DNA of 64,000 bases, taken from the NCBI RefSeq assembly GCF_000003815.2, contig NC_049982.1, forward strand, positions 17,681,548-17,745,547, in the 5' to 3' direction. Below, one piece after another: positions 43,302 through 55,400 of the stretch; position 1 is the stretch's first letter, and each line of letters starts with the position of its first letter. The position numbers and the translations under genes were made by a program. The DNA comes from Branchiostoma floridae. Its lineage: Eukaryota; Chordata; Leptocardii; Amphioxiformes; Branchiostomatidae. The notes under the pieces are model-generated. The model worked only from the letters and a program-made list of their open reading frames with translations. It was not told where the DNA came from and did not search any database.

Positions 43302-45451
43302 TTACTTCAAGATGGTGTCTTCATTGGCAGCTGTGGGGGAAAATTAAAGCTTGTCATTTCAACAGTTAATATGAAACTGCAATACATGAAGATATATGTA
43401 TCGGAAATTGATACATTTGTCAGTCCAAGCAAAGAGCAACTGAATTTTGTGCCTGTACACAATGACTGCTTCTTATTAGTATTACACCATGTTGGGAAAT
43501 TACATTTGATCTTCCTCAATTCTCATCACTTCTAATGCTAAAGAATCAATTTCTAATGCTCACAAATCACTGTAACCTTATATTAAACATACAAGAGAAC
43601 CTGCATGCCATGCAGGGCTCGTATAAGCCATGAGTACTAAGACTAAGAGGTTTGCGCATCTCACCTGCCAGCTCCTTGGCAATCCTCTCGCGTTCCTCTC
43701 TCTCCTTTTTCTGCTTCTCTTCAATTTTTCGGACCTCTGCCTCAGAGACTGTTAGTCTGGCTGGAAATCAAAGGAGAAAATTATCCTGCTGAGGACCCCT
43801 TCTATTTACTGAGTTTGAATGTTGGAGAGCTTACAAGTAAACACATACAGTCAAACCTGCCCGGGCGACCACCTCTTCTCAGCGACCACCTGGCCATTTC
43901 GACCGCTTTTTCTCGGTCCCGATTTATTTTCCCATTGACGTAAGCATTAAGCGACCTTTTCTCAACGACCACCTGGCCAACGCGACCGCGACCGGCCCAA
44001 ATTGGGACCCATAACGACCGCATTATTTTCAAAATTGAGGTTTTCATCGATTTTTTATGATAAATTGCGCAATTTTGTGCCGAAATCGGCCAGTTTGCGT
44101 CGGATTTTGGGGGTAAATTTACAGTTTTCAGTGTGCGTGCTGTATTTGACATTAAAGACCTCGCTTCTTTGCGTGCGTGCAGTGTGCTTTCTATTTGCCA
44201 TTAAACACAACGGAAACCATTTATACTTTGCATCGGGCATGTTTTGAGTCGATACTCTTCTCAGCGACCACCTGTCCAAATCGACCGCTTTTTTCCGGTC
44301 CCCCGGGTGGTCGTCTTGGGCAGGTTTGACTGTATGTTGCTTACTCAACTTTCTAGCCTCCTAGCCTATCCTATAGTCCTATGGTATCATGATGTAGGCA
44401 GCTAGCTAAGCTTCATGTACATTAAGTTACAAATTTTCAACACATGGGATAGATACTGTAAAAAAAATTAACTTTGTGGGATTTAATTTCGCGTTAGCGA
44501 GAAAGTTGGGTGTTTGTGGTGGTAGTTTGCGGTAATGCCATACAAGATGTAGTCACATGCTGTAATGGATAAATGTTTGCAGTGGCTTTAATTTCACGAT
44601 AAGACTGCCTTGCAAAAACCACTAACATTTCTGCATTTAGTTAGCCGGAATGAGAGAAGACTTCTCAGATGAAATCAACAAGCAGATGTACCTAGCCTTC
44701 TCCCAGTACACTGAGAGTACCTACAAACTCGATGTGCTCTCCAAGATGCACCAGCAACACTCAAGCACAAGTCACCAAGAGTTATACCAAGAGAGACAGT
44801 CGACTCATAACTGAACCAAGTGAAACCTAGCACAAGAGACCACAACACCAAGGACAGTTTAACTCAAACTGTCACAGTCTTATGACATTCAACATACCAT
44901 TTTTCCTTGAGCCATATGCGATTCCCACAAAGAGAGCAGCGTAGCGAGAGAACTGAAATAAACAACATATTCTGTAAACTCATACAAAAGCACATGTTTG
45001 TTTTGTAGTACACTTAGTTTTTATAACTTCTGGTCTCATATAATAATTTTCACCTCGTGTCAACTCAAGAAGTAGACCGTACATGGCTACATGCATAATG
45101 ATACATGTTGTGAGTTCAGCAATATATCCAACACAGAAGAAAACGACCAGACAGGGCACTATGTGTTAGTGTTGTATGTAAAATAGGGCAACGTAACAAA
45201 ATACCAACAGAAATTAGACTTCATGCCCTTACTTTTCCCTTGACCAAATTTCATGACCTTCATGGCGTCCAGGTTAGATGGACGTTAACATGGGATTACA
45301 GTCAGAAAGGGACAAGATAAACCATAAAATATATTCACAGCACATTCTGTAGAATATATGGATTAGTCACGTTGTAAAAATGATAACGGTTATGGCAAGA
45401 AAATGCAAATTTTACCTTGATAAGAGGCGAAACTGCGACCGGCGGCGCCAT
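43302..45451 (-). CDS. ATP5ME: ATP synthase subunit e, mitochondrial, complete
   Basis: Small inner-membrane subunit of the F1Fo ATP synthase that helps dimerise the enzyme and shape cristae. Four coding exons on the minus strand: 45416-45451, 44898-44952, 43665-43760 and 43302-43330, in phase, giving 71 residues (the human protein is about 69). The sequence starts MAPPVAVSPLIKFSRYAALF, followed by VGIAYGSRKNARL; this is the conserved membrane segment, including a GxxxG-like GIAYG region. A charged coiled-coil tail (KIEEKQKKEREERERIAKEL) follows, ending in DTILK. No cleavable presequence is expected in this family. Intron 2 contains a CAGTCAAACC-type transposon (43848-44332). The gene converges with DNAAF9. 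Confidence 0.95.
43848..44332. mobile_element. 485-bp CAGTCAAACC-type element in ATP5ME intron
   Basis: Ends CAGTCAAACCTGCCCGGGCG and the inverse ending GGGCAGGTTTGACTG, flanked by TA on each side. The termini contain repeated CTTCTCAGCGACCACCTG units. It is the same family as 15956-16136, with a longer and different core. Confidence 0.8.
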
Positions 45452-45456
45452 TTTGG
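45444..45456 (-). promoter_or_regulatory. TISU/YY1-like start-codon context of ATP5ME
   Basis: On the minus strand CCAAAATGGCGCC overlaps the ATP5ME initiation codon. This resembles the TISU element of short-leader housekeeping and mitochondrial genes, which also binds YY1, and supports the chosen start. Confidence 0.55.
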
Positions 45457-46774
45457 TTCAGGGATAGCTACAGCGGGAAAGACCCGGATGTTGCGTGATG
45501 GATGTTGTGATGCAACGCCACCTTGCGCCAAATAATCATACTGCAGCTACTTTCTCTAGTTCCCAACACAGGCGCCTTTGTAAGTTTGTTCACACAAAAA
45601 AATAATACCCCCAAATTCTCCTGTCTGGTAACTTAAACCCAATTACCCAACAGAACTTTTGCACCTTTTGACAAAACTAAAGCAATATCCCTTGTAAACT
45701 TGTATCCTTTGTGTGCTGTAGAGGTTCAGCCAGGTATCCAAACAGCCTTTAATTTTATTTGTTCTCCACTCAAACGTTTACATCCCAAGCTATAGGAGTG
45801 GTTCACATGAGTACATCATGTACTTTGTAGATTAATTTCATGAGTATAACAATGACTTCTAACAATGATGGACTACAATTATCACATGACAAGGGTGAGA
45901 CCAAGGAGGTTAAAAAATGTTTTTTTTAACCTCCTTGGTGAGACCAAGAAATGAGAAAATATTCCTGATTATGTTCTTCTGCTATTTATTTGACTTTAGT
46001 CATTTCTTCAATATACAAATTTTGGAATGAAAATATAAATAACTATAAAGATGTGTATCAATTATACAAATTTGCCCTAATCTGCGTAACAACAACAAAA
46101 TCATAGGCAAAAGTATGAGATATTGGAACTCTTATTCATTTGTTTGAAACATCAGCAAGATGATGGTGGCCACCTAAACACTAAGAAGAAGTAATTAACA
46201 AATAAATACATTAAACATTTCATTAACAAGTTGGAAATGGATATATCATATAACACATTGACTACACATACAAATTACAAATGCAACTTTGCACATTTAG
46301 CGTTATAGCAAAATAAATTTTGTTATGAATAAGTCTGGATTAATAAATTAATAACACTGTTTCATCTATGGTATATTGGATACCAAGACTATTCATGCCC
46401 AAATTGGCGGACCCTGTCAGACATAGCATTTATGATATTGCCAGGGATGCTGGAGTACAAGTCATGCACTTGATGGAAGACAGGACAAAGAATGAACCTT
46501 GCTTGGGCAAGATGCCCAAAATGGTGATGATCACATATTGTAACTTCACCATAAGTTCACGATTAGTGTTCTTTGTCTTTGGAATTCTCCTATCATACTA
46601 GACACATCATTCATTTGAAATGTACATGGCACATTTATTTATTTCACATGTACATTTACTTATGTAACAATTAAACATCTGCATTGTGTTGACCTATGAT
46701 TGTACTGTGGCAGTGACAAGACCTCTTGTTTACATCTATACATATATCACTAGACAACACTGCTAGCACCACTG
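45452..46774. other. Intergenic region ATP5ME to dehydrogenase
   Basis: No gene recognised. It is AT-rich and contains the 36-bp hairpin element at 45902-45937 and the 3' untranslated part of the dehydrogenase gene. Confidence 0.6.
45902..45937. mobile_element. 36-bp hairpin with 7-bp direct repeats
   Basis: Begins CAAGGAGGTTAAAAAA and ends TTTTTTAACCTCCTTG, with a small AT loop. It is flanked immediately by GTGAGAC on both sides (45895-45901 and 45938-45944). Its ends match the hairpin at 37225-37254. Confidence 0.75.
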
Positions 46775-49700
46775 TTATCTTTCTCTGAGCAGGGTTGGAG
46801 TGACATCTATTTGGAGCATTAGAAGTGGTAATATCATGTCCAGGATGCTGGTTGGTACTAGGTTGGATAGCCAGACTAGTGACCTGGTGCCCCGCCCACA
46901 TGGGTACCAGGCCCTGGGTCCTCTGGACGTCAGCGCATCTGTCATCACTCCTAATGGAGGCATACAGCATCACAACATTTATTAGGTCACATGGAAACTC
47001 AAAATATCTACAGGCAAGGGAGTTTCAATGAAGATTAGGAATTTCAAGCTACGAATGCCACAAATAATTGTGCAATGCTGTATCAATTATCTAAAACGTA
47101 CCTATAACTGGACCAAGATCTTCATTCAGAGACTCCTCATTCAATAAGTTGTGTTTGAAAGCATCCAGGTAGTCCAGACCATAGGTGTCCAGTGTGTCCT
47201 TGTCCAATGCCTGTCTGAGCTGGTTATAGTTCTTGAGCATGGACTCTGAACTTTGCCATTCTGGGAATTAGAATGAGAAATAAGTTAATAATCAATGCAA
47301 CATGGTTTCGAGCACAAGACATTAAAATATGAACCTATGGCTTAACGCTTCAATAGCCTCAGTAGCATAGCTCTACACTCCCACCTGTCTTGAAGGCAAA
47401 CGGCTGCACGATGGACACATGAACTCCCCATTTCTTGAGCTCCTGTCGCAGGATGTGTGATGCTGCCTCCACCCCTGCCTTGGCTGCTCCCTCCGCACAC
47501 ATAAACATCAGTGGAACACTTCCTGTGGACAGGCATGACAACGGAAGAACCACAATCACTCCAAGCTATACACCGGTAGAGGACAGGCCTCTTTAACAGG
47601 ATATCCACGATTGAATTGCATTCACATATTGCATTGCATCATGTTTGGATAAACAAATTACCACTATCATTTACAACAGTAACACAAATTGTAATTGTAA
47701 TGAACTACTGTATATTGTACTATAATGTACTGATCATGAATTACATGCATTACATTACTGTTTTGTTATGTCATGTTATATTCTGTTCAACTTCTGTTCT
47801 GCAGACTGTACATACCACCAGTGCTGAAAATGTCAAACCTGCAATACTGGACACGTTGATGACCCTGCCCTTTCCTTTCCTCAGTACAGGGAGGAAAGTC
47901 TTGGTCATTCGTAACATCCCGACCAGGTTCACATCTATGCTGTGTTGAACCATGGAGAAGGGGAGGAGGTCCAGCTCACCAAAGTACACCAGGCCAGCAT
48001 TGTTTACCAAACCCCACAAACCTGTAACAGACATCAACACTGCACATAAACCATTTTGCAGGGGTTGGGTCAGCCTTTTTACCGGAAAACAGAGGAAAAC
48101 ACAGTTAAACACCGGAAAACACATGAAGGAGTGTATAATCTACTGAAATACATGTTTTGACAAGGAGCTTTTATTTGGTTTTGATGAGTAAACATGACAG
48201 GTCGCTATGTTTTGCCACAGAATAATCTACATATGGTCCTGGAATGAAGAAACCGTCAGAAAATGCATGAGACGACGGGCCGGACCGCCGCCACCCGGTG
48301 GCCATGTTTGTTTTCATTGCAGAATACATGTTTGTTTAGCGGGGTCTGATACTTTCACAACAAGACAGCTGATACCTACCGAACTTCAGTGCAAAAATCT
48401 GTTATATATTGGCATAGATATAATATATATGAATCTACTCGGATTGTGATAAGAATCTGTTTTCTGTATTTCTTAATAAAGCTTGCTTCTTCTAGCCATC
48501 AACGTTACATAATTTTGCACAATCAGCACGTCCAGTCCGCCGGGTGGCGGCGGCGGTCCGGCCCGTAGTCTCATGCATTTTCTGACGATTTCTTCATTCC
48601 AGGGCCATATGTAGATTATTCTGTGGCAAAACATAGCGACCTGTCATGTTTACTCATCAAAACATACTGTATTTCAGTAGATTATACACTCCTTCATGTG
48701 TTTTCCGGTGTTTAACTGTGTTTTCCTCTGTTTTCCGGTAAAAAGGCTGACCGATTTTGCAGTAGCAAGATCAGATTTGGACATAATGTCAGCTGACCAT
48801 TTGAATTATGATTCATCACTAAATGTTGTATGTAACTGAGTTCAAGTTGACATAAAGACTGAAGTTGACACATCAGTTCTGAGATAATCATTCTATGTTG
48901 GACACTACATGTACATCCCAAATAAGGCCACATGGAGGTGCAGTAGGTTGTTACTGTGTGTGCAATAACAAGACAGCCTCCATAGCAGACCCTACAGCCT
49001 ACCCACCCCTGCTGATAGTGGAGGGGTCTCAGGAGATCACAGGAAGGAGGGCACCAACCTCTGTCAGGCCCCAGGTACTCCTGTACCACCTGTCTGGCCT
49101 GCTCCACCTGCTGGGCATCTGTGACGTCTAGCTGTAGAATTTTCAGCTGATCAGAGCAGCTGCTTTTGAGGCTGGTAGCTCCCTCGCCTTGGAGACAGCC
49201 AGCAAACACCACACAGCCCAGGCTGTCCAGATGCTGGGCTAGGGCACGGCCAAATCCACTATCACATCCTGAAATAACATAGAGATATAAGGTTAACATC
49301 ACCTGCCTTAAGTTGGTGACGAATGAACAGCTGCAGATGCCATCATCCCTAGAAGACAACATGAAATTTGGCATTATCATGTCTCCAACAATTTACACAT
49401 ACGAATGTAAGCATTGTGAGACACATACGGCAGAAGCCTCAATTCACTTTCTCTCAAATATCGTATGATGAGATCATTCCAATAAAGCATAAAATTGGAA
49501 AGCTGTCTGCCAGCAAAGTAAACATTGTCGTGGTTCACTAACTAAGAGAAGAAGGTCACCAGTAATAATGATGCTAATCAATGCTTATCATGCTAAAACT
49601 TATTAAGAAGTCATACTTGACATACATTGCTGGAATTCGAGAGGTGGTACCAAGGCTACTTCTAAAAGACAAAATGAACGTAAGACTAAGAACAACTTCT

Positions 49701-50013
49701 AAAATCTAGGTATAAACATAATTGTTATGCCCCGCCCCCTGTATATATTGTTACCTGTTATAAGCACGACCCTGTCCTTAAGTACCACCTCCCCTGCAGG
49801 CAGGAGTAGGTACATGACTACACAGGCCAGTCCATACAGCAGCAGCCCTTCCACCTCCCCAACTACATGGTGACAGAACGGCTCGCCAAGGAACAGCACC
49901 AGCAAACTCAGCGCCGAGCGGAACCCGAAATTCATGCCATCATTCACATAGCGGACAAACACGGAGACGCCGAAACATAGAGCAACAACAGAGTATAACA
50001 ACTGATAAATCAT
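46775..50013 (-). CDS. Membrane-anchored short-chain dehydrogenase, HSD17B2/BDH1/RDH (SDR9C) type
   Basis: Predicted NAD(P)-dependent dehydrogenase of steroids, retinoids or hydroxybutyrate. Six exons: 49755-50013, 49059-49268, 47839-48021, 47385-47522, 47102-47260 and 46775-46950, all in phase, 374 residues (human HSD17B2 is 387). The N-terminus has hydrophobic membrane segments (YQLLYSVVALCFGVSV, LLLYGLACVVMYLLL), then VLITG and cofactor motif TGCDSGFG (residues 86-93), NNAG (163-166), INVSSIAG (Ser 215) and Lys 232. The residue four before this lysine, normally the catalytic Tyr, is Glu 228 (AEGAAKAG). A family-like C-terminus DALTSRGPRAWYP follows. An in-frame ATG at 50142 would add 43 residues, but a YY1/TISU-like motif at 50096-50110 suggests transcription starts within that segment, so I chose 50013. 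Intron 2 carries a 692-bp foldback transposon. Confidence 0.85.
48062..48753. mobile_element. 692-bp foldback transposon (MULE-like) in dehydrogenase intron 2
   Basis: Two arms of about 230 bp are near-perfect reverse complements: the left has GGTCAGCCTTTTTACCGGAA and the right ends TTCCGGTAAAAAGGCTGACC. A central loop of about 230 bp separates them. Both ends are flanked by ATTTTGCAG (48053-48061 and 48754-48762), a 9-bp target duplication. Long arms and a 9-bp duplication fit Mutator-like elements. No transposase is encoded. Confidence 0.85.
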
Positions 50014-50074
50014 TGTGCTAAGTTCAGGGCTGTGGTTATATCGCCTTGTGGAATTATCAAGGAAAGAGTCCCAA

Positions 50075-50110
50075 TCAATGAATTTTACCACCTGTGTCCG
50101 CCATTTTGAG
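50075..50110 (-). promoter_or_regulatory. YY1/TISU-like motif and short upstream ORF of the dehydrogenase
   Basis: CTCAAAATGGCGGAC on the minus strand (50096-50110) fits the YY1/TISU pattern. Its ATG (50104) opens a nine-codon frame ending at 50075, out of frame with the dehydrogenase. It probably marks the transcription start. Confidence 0.45.
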
Positions 50111-50237
50111 TTTCCCTCAAAATCATGAGTAACGGAGGTCATTTGAGGTCAATATCTTTTATCCAGGTTCAGCAGCGCTCCTAGCGGGGTTACTGATAAT
50201 TACAGGCAAAGGGCAATCGCTCTTTCCTGAAGCTGAC

Positions 50238-50383
50238 TTATCTCCAAGCAGATCCTACGATAGCACAAGATAGTATCAAAAGTTTGGCTACTGTATGTCG
50301 CTAAACACACCCCTAGGCCAGTTTCACTCCTTTGCCACCTTCTGATATTATCTTATGCTACCGTCGGATCTGCTTGGAGATTA
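50238..50383. mobile_element. 146-bp hairpin MITE
   Basis: The left arm TTATCTCCAAGCAGATCCTA pairs with the right arm ending GGATCTGCTTGGAGATTA. The flanks GAAGCTGAC and GAAACTGAC form a 9-bp duplication with one mismatch. It is close kin to the element at 56825-56997 (shared TAGTATCAAA and CTTATGCTACCG words). Confidence 0.8.
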
Positions 50384-50410
50384 GAAACTGACCACATGTG
50401 TACTTCAGAA

Positions 50411-50620
50411 TACTCTCCAAGCAGAGGTTAGGCTCCGGCTGTTTTTTTAACGTTCTTTGTTAGACGTTTTTATCGGGCTTTCTATTTTGTATCTTATCTC
50501 GCTGTGTCAAAACCTGTTTGCCTGGCGTACTTCAAGAAAAATGACAAAATAGAAAGCCCGATAAAAACGACTAAAAAAACGTTAAAAAGCAGCCGGAGCC
50601 TAACCTCTGCTTGGAGAGTA
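50411..50620. mobile_element. 210-bp hairpin MITE with 9-bp target duplication
   Basis: Arms of about 78 bp start TACTCTCCAAGCAGAGGTTA and end with the reverse complement. The arms contain GGAGCCTAACC, ATCGGGCTTTCTATTTTG and other matching words. Flanks are ACTTCAGAA on both sides (50402-50410 and 50621-50629). It has the same termini as the gap-split element at 18842/25794. Confidence 0.9.
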
Positions 50621-51229
50621 ACTTCAGAATAGCCTGTTATCCAAACCTGTCATACAGTAGCTGCCACGAGAACGAAAGCTCTGCATGCACAGAGATAATA
50701 AGCTTGGGTACCGGGCTGGTCTGCTTTAGTTAATAGGCAATAATTTTGCCACGTTTGCAGAGATGCACAGAACGGGAGACGTATACCACTAGCTTTTAAC
50801 TCATTCCCCGCTAACTTGTCAAATATTTTAAATGGATATGCATTCACAGCTCGACAGGCTCTTCATTTTCTATCGTGGCGTCTACAGTTGTATACCATGT
50901 TCTAATACGGATCATGCCTACAACAGGCGGTCAGACTGCCATGGCAGACATGGACGTCGACATATCATATAAACAGTGTGCGACAATGTTATCTTATGCA
51001 ATCGGATAAGAAAAGATTGCAGAACCGATGGACTTCCCCTTTCATTCCCTTATTCTCGATTGATTACGCTGAAGCAGCAATAATGTTAAAACAAGGAAGT
51101 CTTCCTCCAAGCTTTTTTAAGTAACCCATTTGAAGGCAAGACGGAAGACTTCCCTAGAAAATTGATAAAAGATTGGTTCATAAGTTTTTCGGATTGAAGA
51201 GCTAAAACAGAACTCAGGGGCTGATCTGG

Positions 51230-51530
51230 GGTTTCCCGCGGACAGCACCCTTTGATTTTGTAACTTTGATTTGATATTGTTATTGAGTATGTTTTGTCAT
51301 TCGTTTGAGTTTGCCAAAGTCTTTGTATGATTTATTGGTCGGAAGGATGCTCACTATACTTTATGTTGTATTACTGTGAACTTACAGTGTGATGATTTAC
51401 TTCAATCCTGTGTATTTCTTGTATTTTGATTTGGTGTGGCTTTGTAAGGGCTCCCTTGGAAATCAGTTACGTTAACTGAAGGGACCACTCTGAAGATTCA
51501 TAAATAGAATAAGTAAATAAAGCACCCGGT
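51230..51530 (+). repeat. Probable 3' tail of a non-LTR retrotransposon
   Basis: A T-rich stretch leading to GGGCTCCCTTGGAAATCAGT, a GAAGGGACCACTCTGAA segment and the end TAAATAGAATAAGTAAATAA resembles the common 3' tails of invertebrate LINEs. No coding part remains. Confidence 0.4.
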
Positions 51531-52441
51531 CTCAGAAATGTAATACAGTTTTCTAGATTCATTCGCGACAGCTTCTGCTCAGTCATGGCAACCATAGTGG
51601 CATGGGCCCTTTTGCTTGTGTCATATTTGTGGCTGAATTAGTGGACACTAAATCATCCACACGTGCACGGACTATAAACCAGCTAACGTTAGGTTCATTC
51701 ATTGACGAAGAAACAAGTGCTGCGTAACTAAGTTGATTCAGGCATGACCGTTATTTATTGAATTAATGTCACTGCACCATAATATCTATCTTACTTAAAA
51801 AAGAAGATACAAGAAGAGAATGCAAAATGCACATCCGGACCATATATACAGCGTGATTTTGACTAAAAAGTAAAGTTAATTTTGGTGGTTGAAAATTCAG
51901 AAATGAACCATGCCAGCAAGGTTATTCTCACCGTGTTATATCTAAACAGTACACACAGAGCCTGCTCACTGTCTACTGGTTTCCCAAAACTTCTAAGTAC
52001 ATACAAAACAGTAACAAATAACTGTTTACGCAGATAGCGTTTTTCTTTCTTTACACTGTGACTTTCACATACATAAAATGCGCCAATGGCGGTACTAGTC
52101 GGGTCTTCCTCACACGAGAGTTTCATCTCCATTTATGGAGGTGGCTCGGCCTCACGATCGAGTCTCATCTAGTCATTGGTACAAGAATCCTTCAGACGTC
52201 ATGGCGCAGACAATACAACTTCACTGGCACCTGAACAAGAAGTATGCTTAGCAATCAAAGTATAATCAATTGATGATAATTGATTATAGTAATTAGCATG
52301 AAGACAGTAATTAACCACACAAATATAAAAAGAAAGAAAATTCCTCCAGCCTGAAAGAAGCATACTACGTACACGAGTTCTGTATCTAAAGTTTACGTAC
52401 ATTTGTATACAAAATAATATTTATATCTGATCGATTCCCCT

Positions 52442-55400
52442 CTAAGCCCTCGCCATGTGCTGGTCGGTGAGGAACTGGTACTGCAGTTTCCTCTTGACCT
52501 TGACCAGGTAGCGTTTCTGGTTGGAGTAGTTCCGCAGCGACCGCGCCATCTTCTGGTACGTCATCACACAGCGGTTCCCTTTCTTCTCACCCCACAGCCG
52601 GGCAATCTCCTCCTGGTCACAACGGAGAAACATTGTGAGTTGGACTTTAGGCATTATCCACTACAATAATCTTTGAAAATCGGACGTTAAAGTTGAGTGT
52701 GGCTAGATCGGCCAGTGCGGTCACAGCATCATTGAAAAACAGTGGTATGCATGAAGAAGTACCAGTAAAGAAACTCAGACTGACCTTGTGTTCTGAGGAG
52801 AACTTGAACATGCCCTTGCTCTGGTTGGTCCAGTAGATGTGCTTGCTGTACCGTGGGTCCATCAGCATCTCGTGCAGAAACTTCCACAGGATCGGCTGGC
52901 CGTGTCTTCTCTCTGGGAAGGAAAACAACATCTGTCAGTCCACATCTCAGATTTTATTTCATTTTCCAGGGGACACGAGAAATGTGTGAGTTAATATGTT
53001 ACTTGTGATCGAATTTGTTCAGAATATTTTCTTCTTGCTTTGTCTTCGTTGCTGCCCCTTTCTATCTGCCCATTACGCATACGTAGAACCATTTGCGGGC
53101 TGGCCTGAGTCACACAAATTAAAAGCATGTACATTGGTCTTAATTCTTGCAGAACGCCATCTGTAGCAGTCACTTACTTGAGACAGAGGGGGAGACTCTG
53201 GTGTGGAAGCCACTCGGGTTGTACCTGCAGGACCATTTGAGGGAGGGGTCGTCATCTTCCGCCTCCTGAAATAACGATTGACAATGAAACAAAACGATTA
53301 ACTAAATATACTAACCGAGATAAGAATTAATCACAAACAATCAACAGAATAGAATAGAATCAAATCAATTGAGTTATGTATCAATTAGTTCATAAATCAA
53401 ACTTATCAATTGTGTTCATAAAATGATATCTAGCATAAAAGTCTTGAGACAAAAAGTTAAATTCACTGAAGCGGTAACGTTTTTCAATATTTCTAAAGAC
53501 TGACGAACCTCTTCGTCGTCGGAGATCTCCAGGGGCACGTAGTCCTCGTCTTCGTCGGAGCTTGTGGAGCCGCTGCGGGAGGACGTGGGGGACTCGCTGC
53601 CGCTGGCGGTCATGCCGTCACTGTCGTACTCGTCTGGTCGGTAACCTCGGGACTAGAGAACAGAACAGTCGTTACCGGGGCTGTTTCATTTATCACAGGG
53701 GCAACAATGGACAGGGATCTAGACCACGTTCGAATTATTTCAGTGACTTGTGTATGATGACATTTTCCCTTTTGAATTACTTACACATGTTATTTCCGTA
53801 TACGGTAGAACAAAGTCGCCAAGAAAATGGTGTAAAAATTCCGCCTGTGCCCCAACATGGGCCATGAGGAAGTGCGGTGGGGAAGTCTCGGTTTTCTACC
53901 AATGATAAGTTTCCATACATAGGTATGAATGATCGAGAAAAAACATGATAAATTGACAGAAAAAAGGTGGGACAGTGGAAAGGAATTAAGTTCGCAGTTC
54001 AAACTGTTGGAAGAATGTGAAAAGGAAAGGGAAGAAAAAACGTGAAAATTGTAGCATTAAGAAACGAAAAGGAGTTTTGTGACTTCAGACTAAAGGGAAC
54101 TAAGTCAACATTTTGCAAGAAAACTTCCGGCACATCGTGAACGACCACTCAAGTTTCTGTTCCCAAAGTCCGGCAAGTGTACCGTACTAGATATCAACAA
54201 CAATGCGTGTGAAAATCTCCGCAGATTTAAAAAAAAACTGACCTGTGCTTCAAAAGTGTTCTCTGTCGGAATGCAGACGTCCTGATCCGAACTGTAGCCG
54301 TCAGGACTGTAGACTGGTCTGAACTGGGGAGGTTCCGCCTTGTTCTGACACCCCCACATGGGATTGCTGTCCGCTGACAAAACTGTTTGTGCCAAGACAA
54401 AGAGTTGTTAGTTTCGCCTGTGGTGTCGTCATGTTTGTTCTGCTTTGTTTAAGGCTTCTTATCTTATGACCTTGCGACCCGGGGAAAGCATGTGACCCGC
54501 CAACGCACATACCTGTCCGGTGGTCTAATGGACCATGCCATGTGATGGGTGGGCGTGGTGACTTCAGAAAGAATTCGTCATTCATTAGATGATAACAAGA
54601 CAAGTGGTGGATCCTGACCGGTTCACAAGTGCCTTTAACCCCAAACGGTGATAACACCAAACGGTGATAACAAATGGATGAACCTCATACATAACGTTAC
54701 TACAGTGTGAGTTAAGAGAAATAAAAAGACCCACACCGTGAAACTTTTTAAAACTATTCCTTGAAACCTAGGAGTGAAACCTGGAAGTGATAGCCACTTT
54801 CCCTTTTATTGCTTCATTTAGAAAGTATTTCAGACGGAGTGATCTTCCCACCTTGCAGCTCCACGAAGCTGTCCTGTTCTGATGACGTCACCACTTCTTC
54901 CTCAGTGTAAGGGAAGGTGAAGCCGTCCTGTTGCATCATGGGACTCAGATCGCGGATAATCTCGGACACTATAGTGCTGACAGGCTGGTAAACAATCTGA
55001 AAACAAGCAGTTAGGAATACTTTTAAATGTTACCTTAAACATGACATGCTTTTTAAAACTTGTGCTAATAGGTACAGGGTATGCGCAAAAATTAAATGGT
55101 TCAAAATTTCTCATAAACAGCGTGCCAACTCATATCTCGTGTCCCGCTCGTCGTAGCCTAGTGAAAAGAAATATCGATAGACCAGCTGAATTTAGCATAA
55201 TCCCATATGGCGTGTCTGGCTTATAAAAAAAATATATGCCAGCCCCCCCAACCGTTGTCGGCTTGAGGAACTGAAATGGGGAAATTCTCTTTCAATATTG
55301 ACAGTGGTAAATAACAGATCTGCTGAGAAAAGCGTTTTGCTTGCTTTTCATGGTTAAACACAGAGTAGAAAGGAAATCATTTTTAGTTGGCCGTCGGTTT

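Larger units (their letters stand above)
50143..52441. other. Intergenic region dehydrogenase to Spi, transposon-rich
   Basis: No gene recognised. It holds two hairpin MITEs in a row (50238-50383 and 50411-50620), a probable LINE 3' tail (about 51230-51530) and the 3' untranslated region of the Spi gene. Confidence 0.65.

Noticed and set aside
46671-46973. Alternative 100-codon frame over the last dehydrogenase exon
   Set aside because: The overlapping frame ending at 46775 carries the family C-terminus (DALTSRGPRAWYP) and fits the splice phase.
48207-48449. Plus-strand open frame
   Set aside because: It lies wholly within the foldback transposon and has no protein-like features.
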